Source of the DNA: a virus
Virus record (IMG/VR): IMGVR_UViG_3300036781_000814
Coordinates: 1-60,411 of that record
Direction: 5' to 3' (one strand)
DNA: 60,411 nt
A program made the translations under genes and the position numbers. A model generated the notes under the pieces. That model worked only from the letters and a program-made list of their open reading frames with translations, was not told the origin of the DNA and made no database searches. Each line of letters opens with the position of its first letter. The first letter of the stretch is position 1. Positions 30,414-39,223 of the stretch are shown one piece after another.

Positions 30414-31292
30414 ATGTCTCTTATCGACATATCGTATTTCGTCGGTGATATCAACATTCCGAATACCGACCAGGAGCCTGTACAGCAGCGGGTAAACTAT
30501 GCCATCCAGAAGTATGAGCAAGAGTTCCTGCGCAAACTGCTCGGCTATCCCTTGTACAAGGCCTTTATTTCGAGCCTGCAGGTTATTCCGCCAGCTGTTC
30601 CCGAACAGCGCATGGTGGACATCCTGTATGGTAAGGAGTACACCAACCTCCAGGGACGCCTGACGCAGTGGCGGGGCCTGATCCTGACGGACAATCCGGT
30701 CTTTAACCTGGCTGGCGAGTATATCTTCAAACCAGCTGTTTACCTAACGGCCGGTACCTCTATTGGTCTGACTCCTGGCACGACATCCTTCACCTTCGAC
30801 GGCACCCTTGGGAGGCCTGATTGGAGGGGTTGGACGCCGGTCATCTTCCGGTCAGCGCCGATGGAGCCCGGTGTGGACTACTCCTGGAATCCTGATACCG
30901 CTCAGCTGAATCTGCTGAAGCCAGGCGATAAGTTTGGTAATGGCGATAAGCTCTTCGTTCAGTTTGAACTGAGGACCGATCCCATTGACTCTACTGACGT
31001 CTCGCCCAAACAGAGCCCCATCGCGAACTATATCTATTACTGGCATCGCAGGGGCCAATTCACGAAGACGACGGATTTCGGGGAAGTCACGAGCACAGCG
31101 GATAACACCATCAACAGGACCAGCAATGAGAAAATGGCCAGTGCCTGGAATGAGATGCATGATTGGGTATGTGAGTTCATCGAGTTTATGGACACCTACA
31201 CCTCGCAGGAGCCGGTCATTTATCCGGAATGGCAGTGGATTTACCGATGGGATACGATTAGGCATTTTGAATTTATGAACCCAATTTTTTAA
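30414..31292 (+). CDS. Head-tail connector-like protein with inserted module
   Basis: 292 residues. The N-terminal half (NYAIQKYEQEFLRKLLGYPL) resembles phage head-tail connector proteins of Bacteroidota (DUF6712-like; recalled, not certain). Residues ~112-186 form an inserted beta module with FDGTLGRPDWRGW and EPGVDYSW, which also occurs in the tail protein at 43302. The C-terminal third contains DWVCEFIEFMDTYTSQEPVI. Confidence 0.6.
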   Translation: MSLIDISYFVGDINIPNTDQEPVQQRVNYAIQKYEQEFLRKLLGYPLYKAFISSLQVIPPAVPEQRMVDILYGKEYTNLQGRLTQWRGLILTDNPVFNLAGEYIFKPAVYLTAGTSIGLTPGTTSFTFDGTLGRPDWRGWTPVIFRSAPMEPGVDYSWNPDTAQLNLLKPGDKFGNGDKLFVQFELRTDPIDSTDVSPKQSPIANYIYYWHRRGQFTKTTDFGEVTSTADNTINRTSNEKMASAWNEMHDWVCEFIEFMDTYTSQEPVIYPEWQWIYRWDTIRHFEFMNPIF

Positions 31293-31310
31293 CGCATTCA
31301 ACTTTTTATA

Positions 31311-31736
31311 ATGAGAAAGTTTGTTTTATCGCTATTTATTGCGGCGATCGCCTTCTTTTCGCCGCCTCTTCAGTCGCAGGCGCAGGTCAGCCTGATCAGC
31401 ACCGGCAACAGTCTTGCAAAAGACACAGTATCCGGCACTGGTGTTAAGATCCTGGCGACAAGAGTTCCCGGATACCAAGCGACAGTAGGTATCCAGGTTA
31501 ATGTGACCAAGATTTCCGGCACGTTGGCGGGTACTATTCTCCCCGTTGCCAGCATTGACGGAGTAACCTATTTCCCTGCCGGCTCCGGCACATTCACCGC
31601 TACTGATGTAACGAGCCAGGGTGTGCTATTCGCTCCGCCGCTTGGATATCTGTACTACGGCGTCCAGTGGACGGGCACGGGAACCATGTCAGGATCTATA
31701 ACCGCCAAATTACTGGCTCGTAAACCTACCCAGTAA
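31311..31736 (+). CDS. Exported-type protein of the head-tail region (141 aa)
   Basis: 141 residues with a standard signal peptide: MRKFVLSLFIAAIAFFSPP with cleavage expected after SQA|QVSLIS, then a small beta domain rich in Thr and Gly. A signal peptide on a gene inside the head-tail operon is unexpected. It may be a phage-coded surface or periplasmic protein. Its TAA overlaps the next ATG. Confidence 0.6.
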   Translation: MRKFVLSLFIAAIAFFSPPLQSQAQVSLISTGNSLAKDTVSGTGVKILATRVPGYQATVGIQVNVTKISGTLAGTILPVASIDGVTYFPAGSGTFTATDVTSQGVLFAPPLGYLYYGVQWTGTGTMSGSITAKLLARKPTQ

Positions 31737-32281
31737 TGCAACAAGCCCCACCGATAGTAATAGTTAAGATCATCCTGGAAGTGGTGGCAGCTACCAGTAC
31801 GGTAGTGGCTCCATTAGTTGGAGGCGTCCTCGACTATCAACCGGGGCGGGCTTCTCAGATTAAAGCTGAGCTGGAGAAGATCTCCGATGCGATCGCGCAG
31901 GCCACGCGTGCCGGCCGGTACCCGCTGATAGCGTTGTTTCAGGATATTCCGGAGCAGATGGGATCAGGTTACGATGTGGTGGTGACGATACCGAAAATAT
32001 CGATCGCAATGCTGACCGTCCAGACAGATCCGGTCCTCAAGCGTTACGAGAGCACCTTTCCGAAACTGTATATCATCTATAAGGAGTTCCTGCGACAGCT
32101 CACCCGGCACAAGAACATAGTCGCCGGTGATCCGGGCGCCATCCTGCACACGAAGATGGATCGCCCGGGTGACAAGCCCGAGCTGACAGGATTTAACGAC
32201 TACCTGGACGCGATCGAGCTTTCCAATCTGCAGCTCACATTTCGACAAGTAAACAAATGTAAATCACTTACAAAATCTTAA
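31736..32281 (+). CDS. Tail completion/neck-like protein (181 aa)
   Basis: 181 residues, soluble. Position between connector and tail tube, and the pattern SQIKAELEKISDAIAQAT then YPLIALFQDIPEQMGSGYDV, fit head-closure or tail-terminator proteins. No firm family. Confidence 0.5.
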   Translation: MQQAPPIVIVKIILEVVAATSTVVAPLVGGVLDYQPGRASQIKAELEKISDAIAQATRAGRYPLIALFQDIPEQMGSGYDVVVTIPKISIAMLTVQTDPVLKRYESTFPKLYIIYKEFLRQLTRHKNIVAGDPGAILHTKMDRPGDKPELTGFNDYLDAIELSNLQLTFRQVNKCKSLTKS

Positions 32282-32285
32282 TCTC

Positions 32286-33227
32286 ATGGGAGCAGCTGTT
32301 TCCGCATGTAAAAAGACCCAGAACCTCAAGAATACGGGAGTCGTCTGTAAAGAAATGATGGGCCCGACTTCTCAGCTCTGGGTAATACCGCCCACAGCCA
32401 AATGGACCAAAGAGGACCAGGCTGATTTCACTCAATATGCCCTGGAGAAAGCAAACGGGCCCAAAGCTCAGCGCTGGTATCCGCTGTTCGGCCCTGCGGC
32501 ACCTATACGCCGTATCACGCTGAATAAGACCGCTGACGTGATCTTCACGGCCGATGACAATACCCAGATCTTCATCAACTACGGGGTGCTCAACCGCGCT
32601 TTCAGTACGACCGAAGCCGGTCTCTGCTACGCTGAAGCACTAATGGCCCTGCTGAACTCTGGCTATTCGATCATCGAGGTCGACGTCAATGATCAGATCA
32701 TGCATCGTAAGAATACGGACGGCACGTTCAGCGGCCTGAAGACCACTTTCATGTATGCTCCTTCCATCGACACAGCAGACTTCAAGAACCCGGGCTTTGT
32801 AAACTTCCAGATCAGCGTCGACCCGAAAGAGTACGTAAGGAACGGCGCCATTTTCCAGATGGATGACAGCAGCCTGACGGACATAATGGGCCTGATCGAT
32901 GTCGCGATCACCGACGCCACTGGTTCTTCGACAACCAAACTGAAGATCGGCGCTGAGATCATCTGTTCCGAAGAAGATCTGCTGGCTCAGGATGACACCC
33001 TGACCACCAACCTGGCAGCCATCGCCAACTTCGTGGTGACGAACAAGAGCACAGGAGCTCCGGTCACCATTACAGCTGCTGCCGTGGTCGGTAACCACAT
33101 CGAACTCACCGGCACTTTCGTCACCGCTACGACCTACACAGTAGCCGGCGCCGGATCGGATGTCTGGTTCGGAAACGATGTCGAGGGTTACGAAGCCATC
33201 GAGTCGGTGGATATCGCCATACCATAA
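32286..33227 (+). CDS. Putative major tail tube protein
   Basis: 313 residues, beta-rich, Thr/Asp-rich, with a C-terminal Ig-like looking tail (AAAVVGNHIELTGTFVTATT). Size and position before the tape measure suit a tail tube protein. No contractile-sheath gene is present, so the tail is probably siphovirus type. Assignment by position and composition. Confidence 0.6.
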   Translation: MGAAVSACKKTQNLKNTGVVCKEMMGPTSQLWVIPPTAKWTKEDQADFTQYALEKANGPKAQRWYPLFGPAAPIRRITLNKTADVIFTADDNTQIFINYGVLNRAFSTTEAGLCYAEALMALLNSGYSIIEVDVNDQIMHRKNTDGTFSGLKTTFMYAPSIDTADFKNPGFVNFQISVDPKEYVRNGAIFQMDDSSLTDIMGLIDVAITDATGSSTTKLKIGAEIICSEEDLLAQDDTLTTNLAAIANFVVTNKSTGAPVTITAAAVVGNHIELTGTFVTATTYTVAGAGSDVWFGNDVEGYEAIESVDIAIP

Positions 33228-33290
33228 CCTTGAATCGGCCGGCTGATAACCGGCTGATTTCTCATTTCATCACCTTTTTAACTTTCAATC

Positions 33291-33542
33291 ATGCCCACTA
33301 AGAATAAGAAAGACAAGCCAAAGCGGATCTTCGGTGTAGATGTCAGCCGTAATGACGTAAAAGAGGCCGCGAATCTGGAGGCCTTTAAAAAGGCCAATCC
33401 GAATATTTTCGATCATTTACCTGCTCACCAGGAAGATGAGGCCTATAAAGAGCTCGCAGCCGAAGGCTATATCATCGCGCCAGCTGCTGCTCCTGCGAAG
33501 GTGCCGCCAGCCGCTTCTGCCAGTGCGAATTCGAATTCATAA
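33291..33542 (+). CDS. Hypothetical tail-region protein (83 aa)
   Basis: 83 residues: basic N-terminus (KNKKDKPKRIFGVDVSRNDV), helical middle, and an Ala/Pro-rich tail. It could be a tail chaperone from its place, but no slippery overlap with the next gene is visible. Confidence 0.5.
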   Translation: MPTKNKKDKPKRIFGVDVSRNDVKEAANLEAFKKANPNIFDHLPAHQEDEAYKELAAEGYIIAPAAAPAKVPPAASASANSNS

Positions 33543-33549
33543 GAATACC

Positions 33550-33577
33550 ATGTCTCCGACATCCGTGTCGGAGACAT
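33550..33577 (+). terminator. Perfect 12-bp hairpin between tail genes
   Basis: atgtctccgaca (33550-33561) pairs fully with tgtcggagacat (33566-33577), loop tccg, followed by a T-rich but interrupted stretch. Could be a weak terminator or an RNA-stability element. It contains an ATG that would extend the next gene; the ATG at 33595 is preferred. Confidence 0.5.
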
Positions 33578-33594
33578 CCTTTAAATCTTTTGCC

Positions 33595-33840
33595 ATGGTC
33601 GAGAAAAAATCTTGGGATGAATTTAGGAAAGCAGGCCTCTTATGGCTTATAAACTCAACGCTTCATCTATTCGGATGGGCAATTGTAGTTGAAACGGAAG
33701 AAGGAGTTGTAAAAAACTGCTACCCTGCCCGGGTCAAATTTCGCGGCTTCGATGGGCAGTCGAATGATGAAGGCTACAAGAGCGTAACCGACTATCTCGC
33801 TGAAAACATTGACGAACTTAAAAAAGAAACGGAGGACTAG
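33595..33840 (+). CDS. Hypothetical protein (81 aa)
   Basis: 81 residues from ATG 33595, with a VEKKSWDEFRKAGLLWLINS helix and an alternating beta stretch, ending in an acidic helix. No motif recognised. Two bases before the next gene. Confidence 0.5.
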   Translation: MVEKKSWDEFRKAGLLWLINSTLHLFGWAIVVETEEGVVKNCYPARVKFRGFDGQSNDEGYKSVTDYLAENIDELKKETED

Positions 33841-33842
33841 CA

Positions 33843-34334
33843 ATGCCTTTTCCCGGTGTAGAGAAGCTCGTATCTGACCTCACGGCCTTTGACTTCGGAG
33901 CCGAGATGGAGACGATCGTCAACACCTATGCCGACCAGCTGGGCGACTTACAGCGGGAACAGTGGTACGCGGGTAAGGATAGGGATGGGAACTGGATCCG
34001 ACCGCTATACACTGAGGATCCTTTCTTTGAGTCACCGAAGCAGGCGTTGGCATACGCAAAATGGAAGCAGAAGATCACGCCCAACCCGAACCGACCGCTC
34101 GAAGTTCCAAACCTGATCATTAATGGGTACTTCTATAGCACGCTCAAGCCGAAGATCGAGGGTAGGGTGTTCGACTTCGACACGAACGACTTTGGCGACA
34201 AGGTCCTGGAGGAGCATCCGAACGCCGCGGGTCTGGATCCTGAGAAGCGGCTGGAGTTCGCAGAAACCTTCACCATGCCGGATATCCGGTTTTCACTGTT
34301 CGAAAAGACAGGTTTATATATAACAGCGCTATGA
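33843..34334 (+). CDS. Hypothetical tail assembly protein (163 aa)
   Basis: 163 residues, no signal peptide. Acidic helical start (SDLTAFDFGAEMETIVNTYA) and a central beta part. Coupled by ATGA to the next gene and placed directly upstream of the tape measure pair, so tail assembly is likely. No domain recognised. Confidence 0.5.
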   Translation: MPFPGVEKLVSDLTAFDFGAEMETIVNTYADQLGDLQREQWYAGKDRDGNWIRPLYTEDPFFESPKQALAYAKWKQKITPNPNRPLEVPNLIINGYFYSTLKPKIEGRVFDFDTNDFGDKVLEEHPNAAGLDPEKRLEFAETFTMPDIRFSLFEKTGLYITAL

Positions 34335-34978
34335 ACAGTTACATCAATACCGCGTCCGACTGTACGGTCAAGCAGTTTGAAGAATGCGCCTTCAAGCAGA
34401 AGTACCGGGTGCTGGTACTGGAAGGTGATCCCAGCGCAGAAGAGCTGCAGCAGGCCTTCGAACTGATCTATGCGCAGTACGTCGACCTGTCCGGCCTGTT
34501 TGTCTCGCGGGAGTTTGACCTATCGGCGTACATCCACTCTCTGGAAGTACGCACGACCACGGTTAAGAATTTCGTCGAACTACAGAAGCTATTTATTAAA
34601 GAGTTCGGCCAGCCCTTCCCGCCGGCATTCCGTCTGGTGAAGAGATATGGGCACACCCTGTACTGGAACGCCGAGAGCCCGAACCTGGAGCTTTTCATCC
34701 AGAAGCTGAATAAAATCCCCTCCAAGGAGGTTCGCTATGAGATTGAACTGAAGAATAAGAAGACTGAGCTGGTGGAGCTGCATCGTAAGCGGATTAAAAA
34801 AGAGTTTACACTGCAAGAGACACGGAGCCAGTTTGTCACGATGATTAACCGGCTGCGCCAGTCCCATTTTGTCATCAACCGGAACGAGACGACGGTCGAG
34901 GAGCTTGCTCTGGCGATCGCCGATCAAAGAGAACAACAGGAAGCCGCCAACGCGCAGCGCCAATTTAAAAGGAGGTAA
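34331..34978 (+). CDS. Hypothetical tail assembly protein (215 aa)
   Basis: 215 residues, strongly helical, with a charged C-terminal coiled-coil (ELKNKKTELVELHRKRIKKE). Lies immediately before the tape measure gene, where tail assembly chaperones usually are. Its 3' end holds the Shine-Dalgarno ggaggt for the next gene. Confidence 0.5.
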   Translation: MNSYINTASDCTVKQFEECAFKQKYRVLVLEGDPSAEELQQAFELIYAQYVDLSGLFVSREFDLSAYIHSLEVRTTTVKNFVELQKLFIKEFGQPFPPAFRLVKRYGHTLYWNAESPNLELFIQKLNKIPSKEVRYEIELKNKKTELVELHRKRIKKEFTLQETRSQFVTMINRLRQSHFVINRNETTVEELALAIADQREQQEAANAQRQFKRR

Positions 34979-34981
34979 CCA

Positions 34982-37900
34982 TTGCCAGGGCAAAATATTA
35001 TTCAATTAGGATTCGACATTGACACGCTCACCGCTGAAAAAAAGCAGGTGTTGGATATTGTCGCTGATCTTTTCGATAAGCTGGGGAAATACGATGGCGC
35101 TAAGTTTGATCCATTGAAAGGTGGCGGCCTTGGCGATTTCCGAAAGGCCATTCAGGACACCGGCAAGGCAATGGGGGAATATCAACAGACCGCAGAGAAA
35201 TACAACCAGACCATTACCGACCAGGTCACTAAGCATCAGGCCGCAAAGAAGGCAGTTGATGATCTCGGAGCATCTCAAAAAGCAAATGCCGGATCCGCGG
35301 ACTCGTATTCTACATCACAGGATAGGCTCCGGCGTCAAGCAACAGACCTTAAGGTGAGCATGGAAGACGTAGCTGCCTCGATCAGACGGGTAAGAGATGA
35401 ATACAATGAGGGAAAAATATCGATTTCGCAGTATAAAGAAAAGCTCGATCCCCTGCTTGCCCAACAGCTCTCCCTTAAAGTTGCAAACACAGATGTGACC
35501 AAGACTCTCACGGTGTTGGAAAAGCAATTCCAGGCGGTCGGAGGCTCAACAGCCCAACTTGAGGCCAGGCTTAAAGACCTGCAGCATGTTTATGATAATC
35601 TGTCCCCGGAGGGCAGGAATGCCGATGCGGGGAAGACACTTTTGAAAGAGATCCAGGATGTCGACGCTGCCTTTAAGGAACTTAAAGGCGACACCGGCCG
35701 CTTCCAGGACAATGTAGGTAATTATGCCGGAGCACTAGCTCCGGGATTCGCCGCATTAAGGGGGCAGCTTGAGGAAGTCAATAAGCAGATGGCGGAGATA
35801 GAAGCCCGGGGAAAGCCTGGGGTGACCAACCTGAACCCAGTCGGCTTTGATAGGGATCGGCATAAATCAAATACCGGTCCGACGGCCTTTGCCGGGGGGA
35901 GCTCCGAGACTTCCAGCATATTGGAAACAGACTCTGCTGCTTATCAAAAACTGACCCTTCAACAAAAGATACTCGAAGGATCACTGGAGAGACAAAGGAT
36001 CGGATTCGCGAACTCAAATCAGGAGATGAGAAACGCCAAAGCGACATTGGATTCGTTGGCGTTGGCAGGCGCAAACAACACGGAGGGGTTTGAAAAGATG
36101 AATTTGGCGTATACATCTGCTGAGCAGAAAATAAAGGATTTGCACCAGGAGCAAACAATCTTAAGCTCTGACGCTCCGGCTTTGACTGCATTGACCGGAA
36201 TAGCAAAAGGTTTAGGAGGCGCTTATGCACTTGGGGCTGGCGCCGCTGGTCTATTTGCAGATGGAGACGAAAAGCTTGAAAAAGAGCTGAACAAACTTGT
36301 GGCAGTCATGACCTTTTTACAGGGTCTTGAGGAGGCCAGCAAAGCCCTGAAGGACAGAAACGCGCTATCGACTGCCCTGGAAGAATCGGCAACAAAAGCC
36401 CTAAATGTTGTTAAAGAGCTCGAAGTAAAGTGGTTTGGCAAAGAAAAAACTGTTTTGCAGGAAAATATTGCAGCGAAAGCAGCTGATACTGGGGCGACAG
36501 AAGTTAATACAGAGGCAGCAGCGCTTAATACTACAGCTGTGGAAGGTATGACTGTCGCCAATGAAGAAGCGGCTGCCGCCACCCTTGAGCTCAGCACAGC
36601 TCTTTTGGCTACCGGCCTTGGAGCGGCTATCCTGGCAATAGGCGTAGGGGTTGGCTTCCTGGTTGAACATCTAATTGAGCTTTCTGAAGCTGACACGAAG
36701 GCCGCGCAACGATCGGCTGACCTGGCTGAATCCTTGGAAAAAACCAATGAGATCATGTTGGAGCAAATAAAGCTGTCAGACGAATCGGCTGAAAACCAGA
36801 GGAAAAACCTCGAAAACGCGATCACTCTGGCTGAGAAAAATAAACAAAATGAGACCGATCTATTAAAAATAAGGCAGGACCAGTCCGATCTGGATCGGAA
36901 AAAGGCTGAGGATGATCTTAAAAAATTAGCGAAAACCGGTGACTTGGGCGATGCGTATAAGATTGTGCAGGGCAAGGTAGACGCCGCAACAAAATCCGTA
37001 GACTCCCTGGGGAAAAAACAAATCGAACTCAACGGTATTGCCGACATATATAAGAAGGTGAGTGACCCTACGGCCGATTATACTCTTTCGCAAGCTCGCT
37101 TTGACGTTTATGCTAAGTATAAAAAGAACATCACCGAGGAAGATCTGAAGGATCAGCTTGAGGCGGCGGAAAAAGAAAAGACCGCAACAAAAAAGTTTCT
37201 GGAGGATAGCAAGGTGCTCCTCGATGCGTATGACAAATCAAATATCGATGCAACTGGCGTCAGTATTGACGAGAAGCAACATGCAGATGAAGAACTAAGA
37301 AAAATTACCCTTGATACTGCCATCCAGGAGGCCAATGCCACTAAGGCGAAAAACGAGCTGATCCTGAACGATGATCGCAGTACTTTGGCCCAAAGGCTGG
37401 CCGCCATCCGATCCAATGGCGAGGAGGAAATAAAAATTGCCGCCGCCACCAGGAACGACGCCTTAAAACGACCCGGAGCTATAGCTGCCAACGGAGATAA
37501 GTCGGCAGACGCAGTGATAGCGGAAAACGATTACCAGAAAAGGAGGGTAGAAATATCTGATTCAACCGAACAGAAAATGTTCCAGACGACGGTTGAGTAT
37601 AACGATAAGCGACTGTCCTTCCTCAACGATATACTTAAGAATGAGATCGAGACGGACGCTGCGGCTCAAAAAGCCATTACTGATAACGGACAGAAAGAGC
37701 TGGAAGATCGTCTTGGCGCCCTGCAGGCGAATATTGCCGATCGTGCGAAATTGATCGCTGCTGATTACCAGCTACAGATCACCCTGGCCAAAGAACACAA
37801 TAAAACCCAGGAAGAGCTGGATAAGATCGAAAGTAATCGGCAGAAGGCATTGGCGGAACTGGCCCAGACCACACAAAAAGAGATATACGATATCGTTGTC

Positions 37901-39223
37901 AGTTGGGGCGAAAAAAGGGTAAAAGCCATTGAGGAATTAAACAAAACCGGAACCGCCTCTAACACCACTGCTGAGAATTATAACAAGGAGGAAGATGCAC
38001 TAAACCAATCCTTAATCCATAGAGATACCTCATATACGAGGTATCTGACCGAAAAAAAACTGGCCGACCAGCAGTATGCTGTCGATAAAGCCAAGGCAGA
38101 TATTAAAGACGACGAGGACGCGCTGAAGAGGCTAAAAGACTTCCAGGATAGTGAGCTTAAGGTAAAATTGGACGCTGCACAGTTTGCTCTCGACGCTGCC
38201 AAGGGGGAGGGCAATGACGACGAAATAGCAAATGCTCAGGCTAAGGTTGATGCCTTGAAGGCAATAGAAACTAAAGCCAATGCCGATACGGTGGCTGCTA
38301 CAGCGAAATTAGAAAAGGATAAAACTGCCCTTCATCAGGCTCAGGTGAAGCCAATTGAAGAAGCTGATGCACTTCTATATTCTCGCCAGCAGGAGTTACA
38401 AAAAGCAACCTACGATTTCGCGAAAGATCTCGTCGATTCTTCTTATGAGAATGAGATCAATAAAATCCAGGCGAAGATGGATCTGCAGGACCAGGCCTCC
38501 GCAGAACAGATTGCAGCCATTCAGCGTTCCTCGCTGAGTCAGCAGAACCAGGCGGCCGAAGTGACCATCCTCAGCGCTCAGCAGCGGGCTCGCGACACTC
38601 AGTATAAGCTCGAGCAAAAGAAAGATAAGATCGCCGAGGCTAAGTTCGACCGGGACGTTGCTGTTGCCCAGGTTGTATGGAACACCGCGAAGGCCATTAT
38701 GAAGGATACAGCAGGTATTCCTTTTCCCCTATCACTGGCGATCGCCGCTACCGATGCAGCCCTCGGCGCCGTCCAGGTTGCCACCATCCTGGCAAAGCCC
38801 ATCCCAGCATACGCCGAGGGTGTCGGTATACCTGGTAGAGGTCGCCACCCGGGCGGAGAAGCATTAGTGGGTGAGGAATACAGACCGGAACTGGTCACGC
38901 CACGTGGCGGCCGGCCTTTCATCGTGGACCAACCGACGTTACTGAACCTGCCGGCTGACTCCATGGTCCAGCCATTGGACATCTCCAACATGGTCTTCGA
39001 GCTGGCGGGTATCGGTATGATGCGGGGCGCGATGATGATCAATTCTCACGGCGAGCTGCAGGATAACCGGGTAGAGGCAGCCATTCAGGCCCAAACAGCG
39101 CAGCTTTCCCGGGTATTCCGCAAGAACCAGCGGAAAATCCTAAATGTCGTCCACATCCACAATGAAATGAATGGCCTCTCGGTCGATTACATCAACACTA
39201 AAATACTGGGTAAGAAAAGATAA
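34982..39223 (+). CDS. Tape measure protein (TTG start)
   Basis: 1413 residues, so the tail would be about 200 nm by the usual 1.5 A per residue. Long helical coiled coil (Lys/Glu/Ala/Gln-rich) with a hydrophobic stretch near residue 540-560 and a second around 1245-1270, and the typical end GEEYRPELVTPRGGRPFIVD. The start is TTG at 34982 with a perfect aaggaggt nine bases upstream, rare in this phylum and deciding the start. It sets tail length and carries the host-penetration segments. Confidence 0.85.
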   Translation: MPGQNIIQLGFDIDTLTAEKKQVLDIVADLFDKLGKYDGAKFDPLKGGGLGDFRKAIQDTGKAMGEYQQTAEKYNQTITDQVTKHQAAKKAVDDLGASQKANAGSADSYSTSQDRLRRQATDLKVSMEDVAASIRRVRDEYNEGKISISQYKEKLDPLLAQQLSLKVANTDVTKTLTVLEKQFQAVGGSTAQLEARLKDLQHVYDNLSPEGRNADAGKTLLKEIQDVDAAFKELKGDTGRFQDNVGNYAGALAPGFAALRGQLEEVNKQMAEIEARGKPGVTNLNPVGFDRDRHKSNTGPTAFAGGSSETSSILETDSAAYQKLTLQQKILEGSLERQRIGFANSNQEMRNAKATLDSLALAGANNTEGFEKMNLAYTSAEQKIKDLHQEQTILSSDAPALTALTGIAKGLGGAYALGAGAAGLFADGDEKLEKELNKLVAVMTFLQGLEEASKALKDRNALSTALEESATKALNVVKELEVKWFGKEKTVLQENIAAKAADTGATEVNTEAAALNTTAVEGMTVANEEAAAATLELSTALLATGLGAAILAIGVGVGFLVEHLIELSEADTKAAQRSADLAESLEKTNEIMLEQIKLSDESAENQRKNLENAITLAEKNKQNETDLLKIRQDQSDLDRKKAEDDLKKLAKTGDLGDAYKIVQGKVDAATKSVDSLGKKQIELNGIADIYKKVSDPTADYTLSQARFDVYAKYKKNITEEDLKDQLEAAEKEKTATKKFLEDSKVLLDAYDKSNIDATGVSIDEKQHADEELRKITLDTAIQEANATKAKNELILNDDRSTLAQRLAAIRSNGEEEIKIAAATRNDALKRPGAIAANGDKSADAVIAENDYQKRRVEISDSTEQKMFQTTVEYNDKRLSFLNDILKNEIETDAAAQKAITDNGQKELEDRLGALQANIADRAKLIAADYQLQITLAKEHNKTQEELDKIESNRQKALAELAQTTQKEIYDIVVSWGEKRVKAIEELNKTGTASNTTAENYNKEEDALNQSLIHRDTSYTRYLTEKKLADQQYAVDKAKADIKDDEDALKRLKDFQDSELKVKLDAAQFALDAAKGEGNDDEIANAQAKVDALKAIETKANADTVAATAKLEKDKTALHQAQVKPIEEADALLYSRQQELQKATYDFAKDLVDSSYENEINKIQAKMDLQDQASAEQIAAIQRSSLSQQNQAAEVTILSAQQRARDTQYKLEQKKDKIAEAKFDRDVAVAQVVWNTAKAIMKDTAGIPFPLSLAIAATDAALGAVQVATILAKPIPAYAEGVGIPGRGRHPGGEALVGEEYRPELVTPRGGRPFIVDQPTLLNLPADSMVQPLDISNMVFELAGIGMMRGAMMINSHGELQDNRVEAAIQAQTAQLSRVFRKNQRKILNVVHIHNEMNGLSVDYINTKILGKKR

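Noticed and set aside
36223-37047. 274-codon Ser-rich minus-strand frame
   Set aside because: Complement of the Ala/Lys/Glu-rich tape measure coiled coil, which always yields such frames.
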